Shown: in pieces, positions 30,001-35,654 of the stretch | Layout: the number at the start of each line of letters is the position of its first letter | Position numbering within the stretch: position 1 is the first letter of the stretch | Origin: Novosphingobium sp. NDB2Meth1 | Lineage (GTDB): Bacteria > Pseudomonadota > Alphaproteobacteria > Sphingomonadales > Sphingomonadaceae | Direction of reading: 5' to 3' | NCBI RefSeq assembly: GCF_900117425.1 | Contig: NZ_FPEH01000012.1 | Span: 124,001 to 188,000, forward strand | DNA: 64,000 bases | Position numbers and translations under genes: made by a program | Notes under the pieces: model-generated | Told to the model about the DNA's origin: nothing | The model's database searches: none | Seen by the model: the letters and a program-made list of their open reading frames with translations, nothing else

Positions 30001-31303
30001 CAATCTGGGCATCCGCCGCCCGGACCGGACGAAGCCGATCTATGCGCCGATCCTCGCGCAGTGGCTCCGGACCAACGACCCGGCCAGCTTCACGGCCATC
30101 TTCGGGACGACCGAGTTTCCGGATACGACGGCGGGCCGCCAAGCCCTGGCCAACGCGGCCTATCCGCAGGCAGCCAAGCTCTACGATGCGTTCACGCAGC
30201 TCGATCCGCTGCTGCAGAACCAGTTCCTGCGCTCGGAAGTCCTGTTCAACGAGCTGCAGCAACCGGCCATTCCGGACAGTCCTTCCTATCTGCAGTATTA
30301 CCGGGGTTACCGCGCGATCCAGACGCTGTTCCCGGTCAGCAAGGGCTACACCGACAACCTTGCCATCTATACGACCGATCCGGCGACGGTCTCGGCCGAC
30401 AGTCCGCAGGGGGTTCCGACACGCAACCTTGTGGACGGCCAGCCCCAGAAGGCCGACCAGAAGTTCACCGGCAATGCCGACTTGCGCCTTGCCACGCTGC
30501 AGACGCTGAACGGCGGCGATCTGGCGATCCTTGGTCCGGGCGGCAATTTCATCGCCGGCTCGGTCGTGCGAACCTCGGAGCAAGCGGCTTCGCGCGTCAC
30601 ACGGTTCGGCGTCGATGACGGTGCCAGCCTAGCCTATGGGCAGCTGAGCAGCCAGAACGCGAACCGGATCAGCGCGATCCCGATCGGCTTCGAAGGCGTG
30701 CTCACGCTGAACGGCGGTTCGATCAGCTCGTTCACCGACGGCAACTTCCTCGTCAACCAGAGCCGCGTGTTCTCGCAGGCCGGGGGCGACATCACGATGT
30801 GGTCGTCGAACGGCGACCTCAACGCGGGCCAGGGTCCGCGCAGTGCCTCGAACTTCCCTCCGGTGACCGTGCGCTTCAATCTCGACGGCTACAGCGAGGT
30901 CGACAGCGCGGGGAGCGTCTCGGGCGCGGGTATCGGTGCGTTCCAGCGCCGTCCGACCGATCCGGCCTCGTCGATCATCCTGCTCGCCCCGGTGGGCGAG
31001 GTGGACGCGGGCGATGCCGGCGTGCGGGCAACCGGCAACGTGCTGGTGGCGGCAGCGCGCGTCGCCAACTCCGAAGGCTTCAGCGCCGGCGGGTCGATCT
31101 CGGGTGTTCCCAGCCTGGCGGCAACGCCGGCAGCGGTGGTTCCCACTTCGGCGGCTTCGGCGGTGACATCGCAAAGCAACAGCTCGAGCAGCGGCCCCGA
31201 CACGTCGAATCGCCGCTCGATCATCACGGTCGACGTGATCGGCTTTGCCGGCAATGCCGCACCGTGCGAGCCCGGCTCGACCGATCCCAATTGCAAGCCC
31301 TGA
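18014..31303 (+). CDS. Giant TpsA exoprotein, filamentous-haemagglutinin-like with DUF3739-type C-terminus
   Basis: The 4429-residue surface or secreted protein has a signal peptide (to about SPAQAQ, residue 34). The TPS secretion domain is at about residues 150-270, with RALLTWQNFDVGANTELVFN, NRVANPVAPSTILGAIKADG and the NxxG-type VLVLNRSGVLFGPTAQVNL. Very long Gly/Ser/Ala/Thr-rich beta-helix repeats follow (many LxIxAGxxIxLxxG turns). The C-terminal part has ISAGRDI/FAGRDI repeats around residues 3835-3890 and a GGDITMWSSNGDLNAGQGPR block near 4256, as in FHA proteins with DUF3739. It ends with two Cys (CEPGSTDPNCKP). It is the predicted cargo of the operon's TpsB. Adhesion or biofilm roles are inference. 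There is no obvious toxin domain at the C-terminus. Confidence 0.93.
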   Translation: MAFRRSGARGLLGGTSLAAIMLGLSASPAQAQLAAMRAAAGTVVPPVAVPAGQGTPQRSQTMQDALARQVRLQSRAQALATYVTSAKSAALAAIRAKPVDGIADAGLNPIQAVRNATIYVAAGVDASTVKGNSAPLSVAAVNDLTGQNTWEGALAPVQSTGSNGKLTVRIDQTQQRALLTWQNFDVGANTELVFNQKQGGVAQKTWTVVNRVANPVAPSTILGAIKADGTVLVLNRSGVLFGPTAQVNLHSLVASSLELGNFASSVTTVGATSFFNASTVKDRVTAYLQNGLLVQGAPGLKGQLLSSLLPAGSRYDVNQPLPVDGGLEGDVLVYQGASITSDSGGFIILAAPTVQNAGTLTASEGQVSLQGGRFIGATTSTGASGSADENVRGLILSSQIPNTPVLPQTPTPDQGVVTNSGLIVSRRGYISLGTSIYGQVTNDGLLSATTSVSRNGKIALTGGSVVLAGNADAAKASGISILPDDNGETIPQGSPNSPPAFKSSQLVIGNTINSYLSADGSGDTALLPTMFEMQQNAFVLAPNAKVVIGHDLSQGVFQPNPGIAASVTIADGAIIDVSGMKGVARKVSDNTVKISPAKQNELRDTPTYRSVRTDGGFTLNGATLYVDARASGVRSDGVAWIGSPLLEAGSAVSQIAVTAAELMTKGGSISIDVGTAISATNLTAAQIDALAKVKIAKGALFDVSGGWTTYSAGYVQTTQLLTNDGRVVSIDQADPNDVFVDFVDGFTASQTRLGISETFRTGAVRAQRYEDAYDEGRDAGALQIGGSLISFDGTVHGDAFAGSRQLAGAIEPTAKSSIAGDPRKLQYSKNQLPSGGLLRIGSFSGSSGTGFGQDIVVFRGTKTGPANQAELLLDDRMLSQAGLSGLMLQTSGAVTFASASDQLLTDSSALTLTGNSALTLADGGVLEVDAGRAIRFGGNVRIAGGTIAARTYQLTDINAPGLSTVGNPFREDDDIALSYASGDALPLGRFDVTVNGTLSVAGKWVNDYRGVANQQGAGWINGGSISLTVAPKVFVPVDGDIFTASVAADLSGSVRIKSGALLDVSAGAFVSSARAFNLSARGGNVSLINETTYAAVAAVQDNADLIGNLVRGQTVAFTPKPPLPTTIGVLPSLVPTQQNAEVSFAAENIRGFGFSGGGTFKLVSPNIAFAGASTTAGESPATVVPLDFLQRTGFGTLDMTSYRARTVRDLFDNGSNRLSSFFETTRFTIGAGQTLDLTQVTLPAIIDAATQSRLLGLASGGDIGTVLTPTVPGDVWYRKPASLVLRGLAELDVEAGGRIIGTPEASIVAPKLYNAGVIDLPGGSIRQIATLPQALDQFGTGLFDITGDARDFAVVFGTPDASGRYAENGLNSGGFTNADGSVKTNNQLFTQPGSERFFYFLGRVAADDGIVLAEGSTTNLAGTALFNPAAPLRADGTRYRFGRMIGGGSITTAAAYRPQSDASQALFPNPSYGFVSYPDPTSISPTPPPLLAQTAGRRFVAKAGSLLDISGASATFDIPVQDGVYAPSLQWSDAGTVALRAGGTLSGATIKASGGAPSATGGTLEWLLPTLRAADDGSGADNVAFADGITKAGFDSLIAYGGLTLDGVFNLTLDKGLLVRSAVSLDGTPVGPNADVTISATQGTNATISAPYIAFASRSGALRNSAAATGNATVTFSAGALGMDFFGTTLFDRSIGQTNLFSRADVRLIGVDDRTDLTAAPALNGSLTAAGNLTFDAARVYATTGTGNLQRILEIAAGASNTRTPLPFQISALGNSTITFLGSHIDTRTPLSAGSFLQINAKKVVQNGYLAAPIGRIAFGTADSPVETITFGAGSVTQVSGAGLNVPYGTTTDLSQYFFTPGSASPLTQLPSGNLRVNADEIDFAEGAKVLGSGGGDVFAYEFVSGTGGSRDVLSRFNTDVFSSNGYDPATGQGYQYADRRQVYALVPSEVAAKIALYDPVYAADYGIGSPSELYGTSAGLAVTLDGGGGIAAGQYVLMPAHYALLPGAYRVVENVGAVAPASGSAQTLLDGSIVLGGVYSTAGTGFVSSQRRSFTVQSQASFLRYSSIRTTGGTTTIRDAAVSSGRIVPRLPLDAARVVLDPLKALNVAGAFDLAPAKGGRGSTVDILGSSIVIGSPEGAPSDRLFLTNSTIANLNANSLMIGGERIENTDGTTRLGITASRILVTSGAEIKVPELILAVAGSGSALNIRDGASITATGTLADDRTGNYQITSSSAAVPGEPFDQSGIGSVLRVSNGAQRTVARLGAVAAGNAGRSSQLNVGKAALVGNSLLLDTNFRFTVDDAAQLTAPLIGISASNIAFGPGGTISAALESQLAQASELILSSSGAIVFGANTAHTFKGLTIDAAGIALSNRTAGTDTLTINAADTRISNSRLGLASNSCALTGLLACGTTGNVLNLNAASLTLGSGNFNTFSFDGGVNLAASKGTYITGSGGLRANGAALTLQTPFVIDRASVIDLNSNTGAASDQITPKGNYTIPVTPDYRFATTGTVTVTAAGTVSSTPTGLRAPGARISFGSSAAPVAAVTIDGTALTATAGVIDIQATGSVTLAGAASLATPGFSRSFGDTQSTTTISAGAGTINVVSLAGNIVLPSTSTLSVDNGIGNAGRLNLLAGRGSIVFDAVLNPLASGARTASLALDAGTSAFDLDRFVSVYGQKFQGDLAVRSGAGNLVLGSGRTLRAASASLTADGGSIIIGGKIDTSGVSATGLTPSQLAAARISGGDVSLWGRDGVTLQTGSLIDTHTTGYADTDLRQASAGDVRIGIGNTGGAIAIEAGATIDLGARRTQAALAANTTANRLVRTTVKDPLTLVNKDVFEFVAADKGGTLSLRAPIIGSGMDEIDVRLKGTVVGAGAQQIEAYRRYDLDQLDGLYDGVSLSGNGAIHFLDFTPTGSNIFSDVFVDDLTGVQSVPYFVQNFAVRAADGSNLAGIRLRPGVDLVSSRSITTLSAWNLAAGTLDEAGARAAGLIVDLPELGRRVTDAQPYFALKPGSESRILSDYVSFLYRVGAKASGEAAVVNFNAAGNLTITRSISDGFFNFGDKSDSNYVSYQLGGGDRTFNLGLFTSCGTAFDCRDVASYSAVDSGAVTASAANTLTINISRFLTGNQVGAKNVLAPYNPDANSAIALGNNTDAVTGDIGGDTLGFAQLFPRLTDGNVIRSSDLRLVAGAAPSVNPLQVDRANVRNLTVEGETSYLLTATQGFAFLGDSIDLKLSVAGVTSEALPAYSFADLLRTTDTSANVNALDEDSYTSITWGTLEIGQAQDFRVASQAFFQPGRVRFQTNARGLVTGVSAPLRDMLAFLDSITPDFLAKQRSGTAIGYPVGRPTAPRPINFGDRGAYARTVVRTGDGAIAVAASGNIDLRNGETATYRNENGRSVSSSVGAQVGGTAIYTAGVRVAPTAVSARVVDTGAIASITPDSIYIKTPDQDVTFLPSPKGLDDQAAVLADQGGSLSVFAGGSVLGRRDEWSEQFLGTGANAPGNIVTSFSRTAIGDAAQRWRPGQVGQDTEIAIAPKYFTTGLGALAGGDVNLAVGGSVNDLTIALDAAVTTTKNTGGIGDVMLTLGHGDLNATIGGNIGGGQIDIAAGQGRINVAGSVVGFGREPRSSTGDTTQYLRVRLAAANVALSAQGSIAMAGVSALGAARSGESLDRYNEAGFFAPSASFSAIATGSLRYVNNRFEQTVPFQVGAGGAGIFGGSVLPPSLTLGALTNTLAAPSVPLLLYPSKTGNLQLFSAGDISSLVIAMSDSDRSLLPGAFSAARISLNSINATGGGIVAAPVGLGFGIPGIQQTTSEYLLRLYHNENLTHAGDTDPVRIFAGRDISRSLINLPKAAQITAGRDIVNLIFTGQNANVQDTTLISAGRDITSTTGTSSIDNLPYIEGNNFVLGGRGNLVVQAGRDIGPFINSAVVNNVSYAGGIQTVGNFFNPWLTDGGANLAVLFGVAGGIDYTGLRETYLNPANAANLDRALFVLNTDNLGIRRPDRTKPIYAPILAQWLRTNDPASFTAIFGTTEFPDTTAGRQALANAAYPQAAKLYDAFTQLDPLLQNQFLRSEVLFNELQQPAIPDSPSYLQYYRGYRAIQTLFPVSKGYTDNLAIYTTDPATVSADSPQGVPTRNLVDGQPQKADQKFTGNADLRLATLQTLNGGDLAILGPGGNFIAGSVVRTSEQAASRVTRFGVDDGASLAYGQLSSQNANRISAIPIGFEGVLTLNGGSISSFTDGNFLVNQSRVFSQAGGDITMWSSNGDLNAGQGPRSASNFPPVTVRFNLDGYSEVDSAGSVSGAGIGAFQRRPTDPASSIILLAPVGEVDAGDAGVRATGNVLVAAARVANSEGFSAGGSISGVPSLAATPAAVVPTSAASAVTSQSNSSSSGPDTSNRRSIITVDVIGFAGNAAPCEPGSTDPNCKP

Positions 31304-31311
31304 AGCTTCTT

Positions 31312-31350
31312 CCGGCCGGTTCGGGCACCAAGCCGCCCCGAACCGGCCGG
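31312..31350 (+). terminator. Perfect 14-bp hairpin after tpsA
   Basis: The arms ccggccggttcggg (31312-31325) and cccgaaccggccgg (31337-31350) are perfect complements around an 11-base loop, starting 9 bases after the tpsA stop. No T-tract follows, so it may act with Rho or as an mRNA-stabilising 3' end rather than as a classical intrinsic terminator. Confidence 0.65.
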
Positions 31351-31419
31351 GGCACGCACAGGCGTCCCGAAGAGGGAGTGGGAGAGCGCGCGAAAAGGGC
31401 GGGAATGGCCTGCGCCGGC

Positions 31420-31494
31420 TGGTGACCCCTACGGGAATCGAACCCGTGTTTCAGCCGTGAGAGGGCCGCGTCCTGACCGCTAGACGAAGGGGCC
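31420..31494 (-). tRNA. tRNA-Glu (anticodon CTC)
   Basis: The reverse strand folds as a 75-base tRNA including encoded CCA. The acceptor stem is GGCCCCT/AGGGGTC, the D arm begins GTCTAGCGGT, and the anticodon loop CTCTCAC has CTC at 34-36. The T arm contains GGTTCGAATCC. It is identical to the neighbouring copy at 31568-31642 except for wobble base 34. It is the second of the two in transcription order. Confidence 0.96.
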
Positions 31495-31567
31495 GTGCCA
31501 TGAACCGGGTCGGCGGTTTCGCCCCGGCCGTCTGAGCTCTGCCCGGCGCGATGGCGAGGTGCAGAGT

Positions 31568-31642
31568 TGGTGACCCCTACGGGAATCGAACCCGTGTTTC
31601 AGCCGTGAAAGGGCCGCGTCCTGACCGCTAGACGAAGGGGCC
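31568..31642 (-). tRNA. tRNA-Glu (anticodon TTC)
   Basis: This is a 75-base tRNA with encoded CCA. The anticodon loop is CTTTCAC, giving TTC, the main glutamate isoacceptor. It is first in transcription order and is preceded by a plausible promoter (31673-31701). It is identical to the CTC copy 73 bases away except for one base. Confidence 0.97.
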
Positions 31643-31672
31643 ACTGGCGTGTTGCCGCGTGGCAGGACCGCG

Positions 31673-31701
31673 CAACTAGGGCCAGATGCGGGTCAGGTCA
31701 A
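31673..31701 (-). promoter_or_regulatory. Candidate sigma-70-type promoter of the tRNA-Glu pair
   Basis: On the reverse strand TTGACC (31701-31696) is followed after exactly 17 bases by TAGTTG (31678-31673), then a GC-rich discriminator. The tRNA starts 30 bases further on. The -35 match is good and the -10 match moderate. Confidence 0.45.
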
Positions 31702-31745
31702 CCCCCTCGCTGCGCGAAAGCAAAGCTTGTCCCAAGGGGCACGGA

Positions 31746-33521
31746 TCAGTCCGCAAATGCGGCATCTTCGACATGGAGTTCGGCGGCCGGGCGGCTGCCC
31801 CAGTCATCGATCTTCGCGCGCCCGGCGAGCCAGAACTGGCGGCCGCGCGCGCCGTGCAGCAAGGCTTGCCCCAGCTCGGTCTCCGCCGCGCGGAAGGCCA
31901 TGGCCTTGAACGAGCGGCCGTCGTTGCCGCCCGCGATCATCCGCACGTGATCGGCGCCGACCACGTCGCACTTGATCAGCCGCACCGGGCCGACGGCGAC
32001 GCGCGGACCGGGCCAGCCCATGCCGAAGGGACCAGCCGCTTCGAGCCGCTCGACAAGATCGGGCGTAAGGCCGCCGGGGGCAAGACTGAGATCGAGCAGC
32101 AGCGACTGGCTGAGCCGTGCGGCTGCGACATCGCGGGCAAGGCGCTCGTCAAGCCAGTCAGCCAGACGCTCCGCGCCGCCCGGAGCCACGGTGAGGCCGC
32201 AGGCCATGGCGTGGCCGCCGCCGGCGATGAGCAGGCCCGCCGCCTTCGCCGCAATGATCGCAGCACCGAGATCGACCCCCGGGATCGAGCGGCCCGAACC
32301 CTTGCCGTTGCCTTCCGAATCGCCGTCTTCGGCAATCACCAGCGTGGGCCGTCCGGTCTTTTCCTTGATGCGGCCAGCGACGATGCCGATGACGCCGGGA
32401 TGCCAGCCGGGTCCATGCACCACCACGACGCTGCGGTTGTGCTGCGCCTGGACTTGCGCCTCGGCCGCTTCCTGCACCGCCTGCTCGATCGCGCGGCGCT
32501 CGTCGTTGAGTTCGGAGAGGCGCGCGGCGATGGAGCGGGCCTCTTCGGCATCGGAGGTGGTCAGCAGCCGCACGCCGAGGCTCGAATCGCCGATGCGCCC
32601 CGCCGCGTTGATGCGCGGGCCGAGCGCGAAGCCAAGGTCGCTGCAGGTGGGGGCGCGGCTGAGGCGGCTGGCATCGATCAGCGCGGCGAGGCCGACATTG
32701 GCGCGGCGAGCCATGATCTTGAGGCCCTGCGCCACGAACGCACGGTTCACGCCCTTGATCTGCGCGACATCGGCGACGGTGCCGAGCGCGACAAGGTCGA
32801 GCAGACCCATGAGGTCCGGCGCAGCGGAGGCGCCGACAAAGCCCCGCGCACGCAGTTCCCGGAGCGTCGCGACGGCGAGGAGGAAAGCGACGCCGACGGC
32901 CGCCATATGGCCGTGGCTTGCCGCTTCGTCGCTTTCATCGAGCCGGTTGGGATTGACCAGCGCGGTGGCGGCAGGAAGCTCCGGATTGCACTTGTGGTGG
33001 TCGACCACGATCACGTCGACGCCTTCCGCGCGCGCGGCGGACAGCGCGTCGTAGGCCATCGCGCCGCAATCGACGGTGACGATCAGCTGCGCCCCCTCGC
33101 GCGCCAGCTTGACGAGACCTTCGGCGGAGGGCCCATAGCCTTCGAGCAGGCGGTCCGGGATATAGGGCCGGGCCTGCACGCCAAGGCTCGCGAGGAAGCG
33201 GATGAGGAGCGCTGCGCTGGTGGCGCCGTCGACATCGTAGTCGCCGTAGACCGCGATGGCCTCGCCCTTGGTGATCGCATCGGCAAACCGCTGCGCCGCT
33301 GCATCCATGTCGTTGAAGATCGATGGATCGGGCAGGAAATCGCGCAAGGTGGGGCGGCGGTGACGCTCCAGATCGTGGCGTTCCACGCCGCGCGCCATGA
33401 GCAGCTGGTCGACGAGGCTGTCGAGCTGGCCGAAGCTCCCCGATGTCAGGTCCATGTTGCCGCCGCGCCAGCGCCAGGCGAGGCCGGACAGCGAACGGGT
33501 GATGGCGGTGACGGGGATCAT
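31746..33521 (-). CDS. recJ: Single-stranded-DNA-specific 5'-3' exonuclease RecJ
   Basis: RecJ degrades ssDNA 5' to 3' in recombination and mismatch repair. The 591-residue product carries the DHH-superfamily motifs YGDYDVDGATS (about residue 93), TVDCGA, and VVDHH (about 171-175). The DHHA1 motif GGHAMACG is at about residue 435, and a C-terminal OB-like region follows. The length is normal. It reads towards the tRNA pair. The start at 33521 gives a typical N-terminal extension. Confidence 0.96.
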   Translation of the reverse strand: MIPVTAITRSLSGLAWRWRGGNMDLTSGSFGQLDSLVDQLLMARGVERHDLERHRRPTLRDFLPDPSIFNDMDAAAQRFADAITKGEAIAVYGDYDVDGATSAALLIRFLASLGVQARPYIPDRLLEGYGPSAEGLVKLAREGAQLIVTVDCGAMAYDALSAARAEGVDVIVVDHHKCNPELPAATALVNPNRLDESDEAASHGHMAAVGVAFLLAVATLRELRARGFVGASAAPDLMGLLDLVALGTVADVAQIKGVNRAFVAQGLKIMARRANVGLAALIDASRLSRAPTCSDLGFALGPRINAAGRIGDSSLGVRLLTTSDAEEARSIAARLSELNDERRAIEQAVQEAAEAQVQAQHNRSVVVVHGPGWHPGVIGIVAGRIKEKTGRPTLVIAEDGDSEGNGKGSGRSIPGVDLGAAIIAAKAAGLLIAGGGHAMACGLTVAPGGAERLADWLDERLARDVAAARLSQSLLLDLSLAPGGLTPDLVERLEAAGPFGMGWPGPRVAVGPVRLIKCDVVGADHVRMIAGGNDGRSFKAMAFRAAETELGQALLHGARGRQFWLAGRAKIDDWGSRPAAELHVEDAAFAD

Positions 33522-33545
33522 CGGGCGCAGTCTTCGAAGAAGCGG

Positions 33546-33568
33546 GACCCCGGATCAAGTCCGGGGTC
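33546..33568. repeat. Short dispersed palindrome (gaccccgga hairpin)
   Basis: Perfect 9-base arms gaccccgga (33546-33554) and tccggggtc (33560-33568) flank tcaag, just upstream of recJ. From memory this palindrome family is abundant in intergenic regions of sphingomonad genomes. The surrounding 33522-33758 gap holds no other gene that I can support. Confidence 0.6.
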
Positions 33569-33758
33569 ATGGCAAGTATACCAAGCGCCGAGGAGGCGAA
33601 AGGGCAGGGCGATTGCTGCCCACAATCCCTTCTACCGCTGTGCGCCAGATCATCGCACCACCGCAGCGTGATTGACACAAGGGCAGTGGATATGGTCGCA
33701 TCTGCAAAACAGAAATCCGGTCGCGCCATACAAACTGCTGAGAGAGGGGTTTGAGCTG

Positions 33759-35057
33759 ATGACCAGGAACAGCATGCGTCTGATGATGGCCGCCGGTGCA
33801 GCGAGCTTGGCTCTCGTCGGGTTTGGTGTGGCGCAGACGGCGGCGCCGATCGCCCGCTACGAAATGCGCGCCGGGACGACATCGGGCCTCATGGGCGGCA
33901 TGGCCGGCATGAAGGGCGGCGGCATGGGTGCCGCGATGAGCATGGCCTTCGGGGGCGGCAACCGTAACGCGCCGCAGCATGAGTTGTGGCTCGACCTCGG
34001 TTCGAGCCGCGCGCCTGCGGGCGGGGCGCCCAAGGCCGACCACTTCATGCCCGCCGGTGCCAAGCTCGGCCTCTCGGTGCCGCTGAAGACGCCGGTGAAG
34101 GTGCCCTCGGGTCCGGAGGAACCTGCGGAGAAGCGCGATTTCAAGCGGCCCAAGGGGCGGATCCTGATCTTCTGGGGCTGCGGCGAGCACGCGCCTGCCG
34201 GACAGCCGGTCATCATCGATTTCGCCAAGATCGCCGCCGGGCAGATGCCGCCGGGTCTGTGGACCAGCAATGTGCCGATGGAGCGCCGCGTTTCCTATGC
34301 CAGCAGCAAGACCTACGGGACGTGGCCGAACGATGAAAGCAAGGCCGCGGTCCGCACCGACAGCTCGCTGATCGGCGCGCACAAAGTGGCGGGCAACTAC
34401 GCGCCGGAAATGAACTTCACGCTCACCAAGGACTTCATGGGCGCGCTGCGCACGTCCACGTTCGCGCAGCCGAGCGGGGCGACCTTGCTGCGCTGGAGCC
34501 CGGTGCCCGATGCGACCGGCTATCATGCCTCGCTGATGGGCGGGAAAATGGAAAAGGGCGGCGAGATGGGCGACATGGTCTGGTGGTCCTCCAGCATAAC
34601 GCGCGAGTTCGGTGGCGGGCTTTCGGACTGGCTTTCACCCGCGACCGTGGCGAAGCTGGTGGCGGCGAAGACGGTGCTCGCGCCCGCAACGACGACATGC
34701 ATGGTGCCCGCCGAAGTGAAGGCCGCCGCGCCGCAGTTCCAGATGGTCACGCTCTATGCCTATGGCCCGGAGGAAAGCTTCGTCTATCCGCCGCGCCCGG
34801 CCAATCCCAAGACGCCGTGGAAGCCCGAATGGACCGCCGATATCCGCCACCGCTCGATGACCGGCTTCCTGCTGGGGATGCCGGGGATGGATGAGGAAGC
34901 GGCAGCAGGTGGCCGCAACCAGGGCCAGCAAGCGCAACAGCAGCAGTGCCCGCAGAAGCCCAAGAAGCGTGGACTGGGCGGGCTGGGCGGCCTCATCGGC
35001 GGCGCGCTGGGCGGTGCGGTCGGCAGCGCCGGCGGCAACGGCGGGGGCGGGGGCTGA
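33759..35057 (+). CDS. Exported Met/Gly-rich protein of unknown function
   Basis: The family is not recognised. The 432-residue product has a signal peptide (MRLMMAAGAASLALVGFGVA within the first 26 residues) and a Met/Gly-rich stretch at about 42-70 (GLMGGMAGMKGGGMG). A globular body follows with WGCGEHAPAGQP and Trp-rich segments such as MVWWSSSITREF. The end has a Gln run and a glycine-zipper-like tail (GLGGLGGLIGGALGGAVG), suggesting membrane or outer-membrane association. The ATG at 33759 is chosen for the signal peptide; the frame is open upstream. Metal binding through the Met-rich part is only a guess. Confidence 0.75.
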   Translation: MTRNSMRLMMAAGAASLALVGFGVAQTAAPIARYEMRAGTTSGLMGGMAGMKGGGMGAAMSMAFGGGNRNAPQHELWLDLGSSRAPAGGAPKADHFMPAGAKLGLSVPLKTPVKVPSGPEEPAEKRDFKRPKGRILIFWGCGEHAPAGQPVIIDFAKIAAGQMPPGLWTSNVPMERRVSYASSKTYGTWPNDESKAAVRTDSSLIGAHKVAGNYAPEMNFTLTKDFMGALRTSTFAQPSGATLLRWSPVPDATGYHASLMGGKMEKGGEMGDMVWWSSSITREFGGGLSDWLSPATVAKLVAAKTVLAPATTTCMVPAEVKAAAPQFQMVTLYAYGPEESFVYPPRPANPKTPWKPEWTADIRHRSMTGFLLGMPGMDEEAAAGGRNQGQQAQQQQCPQKPKKRGLGGLGGLIGGALGGAVGSAGGNGGGGG

Positions 35058-35064
35058 GCCGCCT

Positions 35065-35544
35065 ATGCTGCTGATCGTCTGGCACAGCCGCACCGGCGCG
35101 GCCCGCGCGATGGCCGAGGCCGCCCTGGAGGGGGCGGCCGAGGAGGGGGATGCTGCGATGCTCGCGGCGGACGATGCGACCCCCGAGCGGCTGCTTGCGG
35201 CCGGCGGATATCTCTTCGCGTGCCCGGAAAACCTTGGCACGATGAGCGGGGCGATGAAGGAGTTCTTCGATCGCTGCTACTATCCGCTGCTCGAACGGAT
35301 CGAAGGTCGCCCCTTTGCCACAGCAATCGCTGCGGGATCGGATGGATCGGGGGCCGAGCGCCAGATCGAGCGGATCGTCACCGGCTGGCGGCTGCGCCGA
35401 ATCGCCGAAGGGCTTGTCGTGAGCCTGAATGCCCAGACACCGCAAGCGATTCTGGCACCCAAGACAGTGTCATCGGCAGACCTGCAAAAGTGCCGCAATT
35501 TGGGACAGTCGTTTGGCGCCGGGCTGGCGATGGGCCTGTTCTAG
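35065..35544 (+). CDS. Flavodoxin-like / NADPH-dependent FMN reductase family protein
   Basis: This 159-residue single-domain protein begins MLLIVWHSRTGAARAMAEA, the phosphate-binding loop pattern of flavodoxins (here SRTGAA). It also has CPENLGTMSGAMKEFFDRCY, typical of the NAD(P)H-dependent oxidoreductase/flavodoxin family. It probably binds FMN and transfers electrons to an unknown partner. It starts 7 bases after the preceding exported protein gene, so the two are likely cotranscribed. Confidence 0.78.
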   Translation: MLLIVWHSRTGAARAMAEAALEGAAEEGDAAMLAADDATPERLLAAGGYLFACPENLGTMSGAMKEFFDRCYYPLLERIEGRPFATAIAAGSDGSGAERQIERIVTGWRLRRIAEGLVVSLNAQTPQAILAPKTVSSADLQKCRNLGQSFGAGLAMGLF

Positions 35545-35654
35545 GGTGCCGCGGCGTTGGAACCGACGGATTCCGTGCCAGTTTGACCGCACGGGACTCG
35601 ACGACCGTCCAGCATTGGTGTCACTGATAGAGCCACAGTGAGGGAGCATAACTG

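Noticed and set aside
17927..30583. Three very long reverse-strand open frames (824, 839 and 877 codons) inside tpsA
   Set aside because: tpsA is intact with recognised TPS and C-terminal domains; the antisense translations are low-complexity Arg/Ala/Gly/Asp strings without start signals.
31420..31642. tRNA-Glu repeat as a prophage or island attachment site
   Set aside because: The flanks are tpsA and recJ, with no integrase or displaced tRNA 3' end; the repeat is two complete tRNAs.
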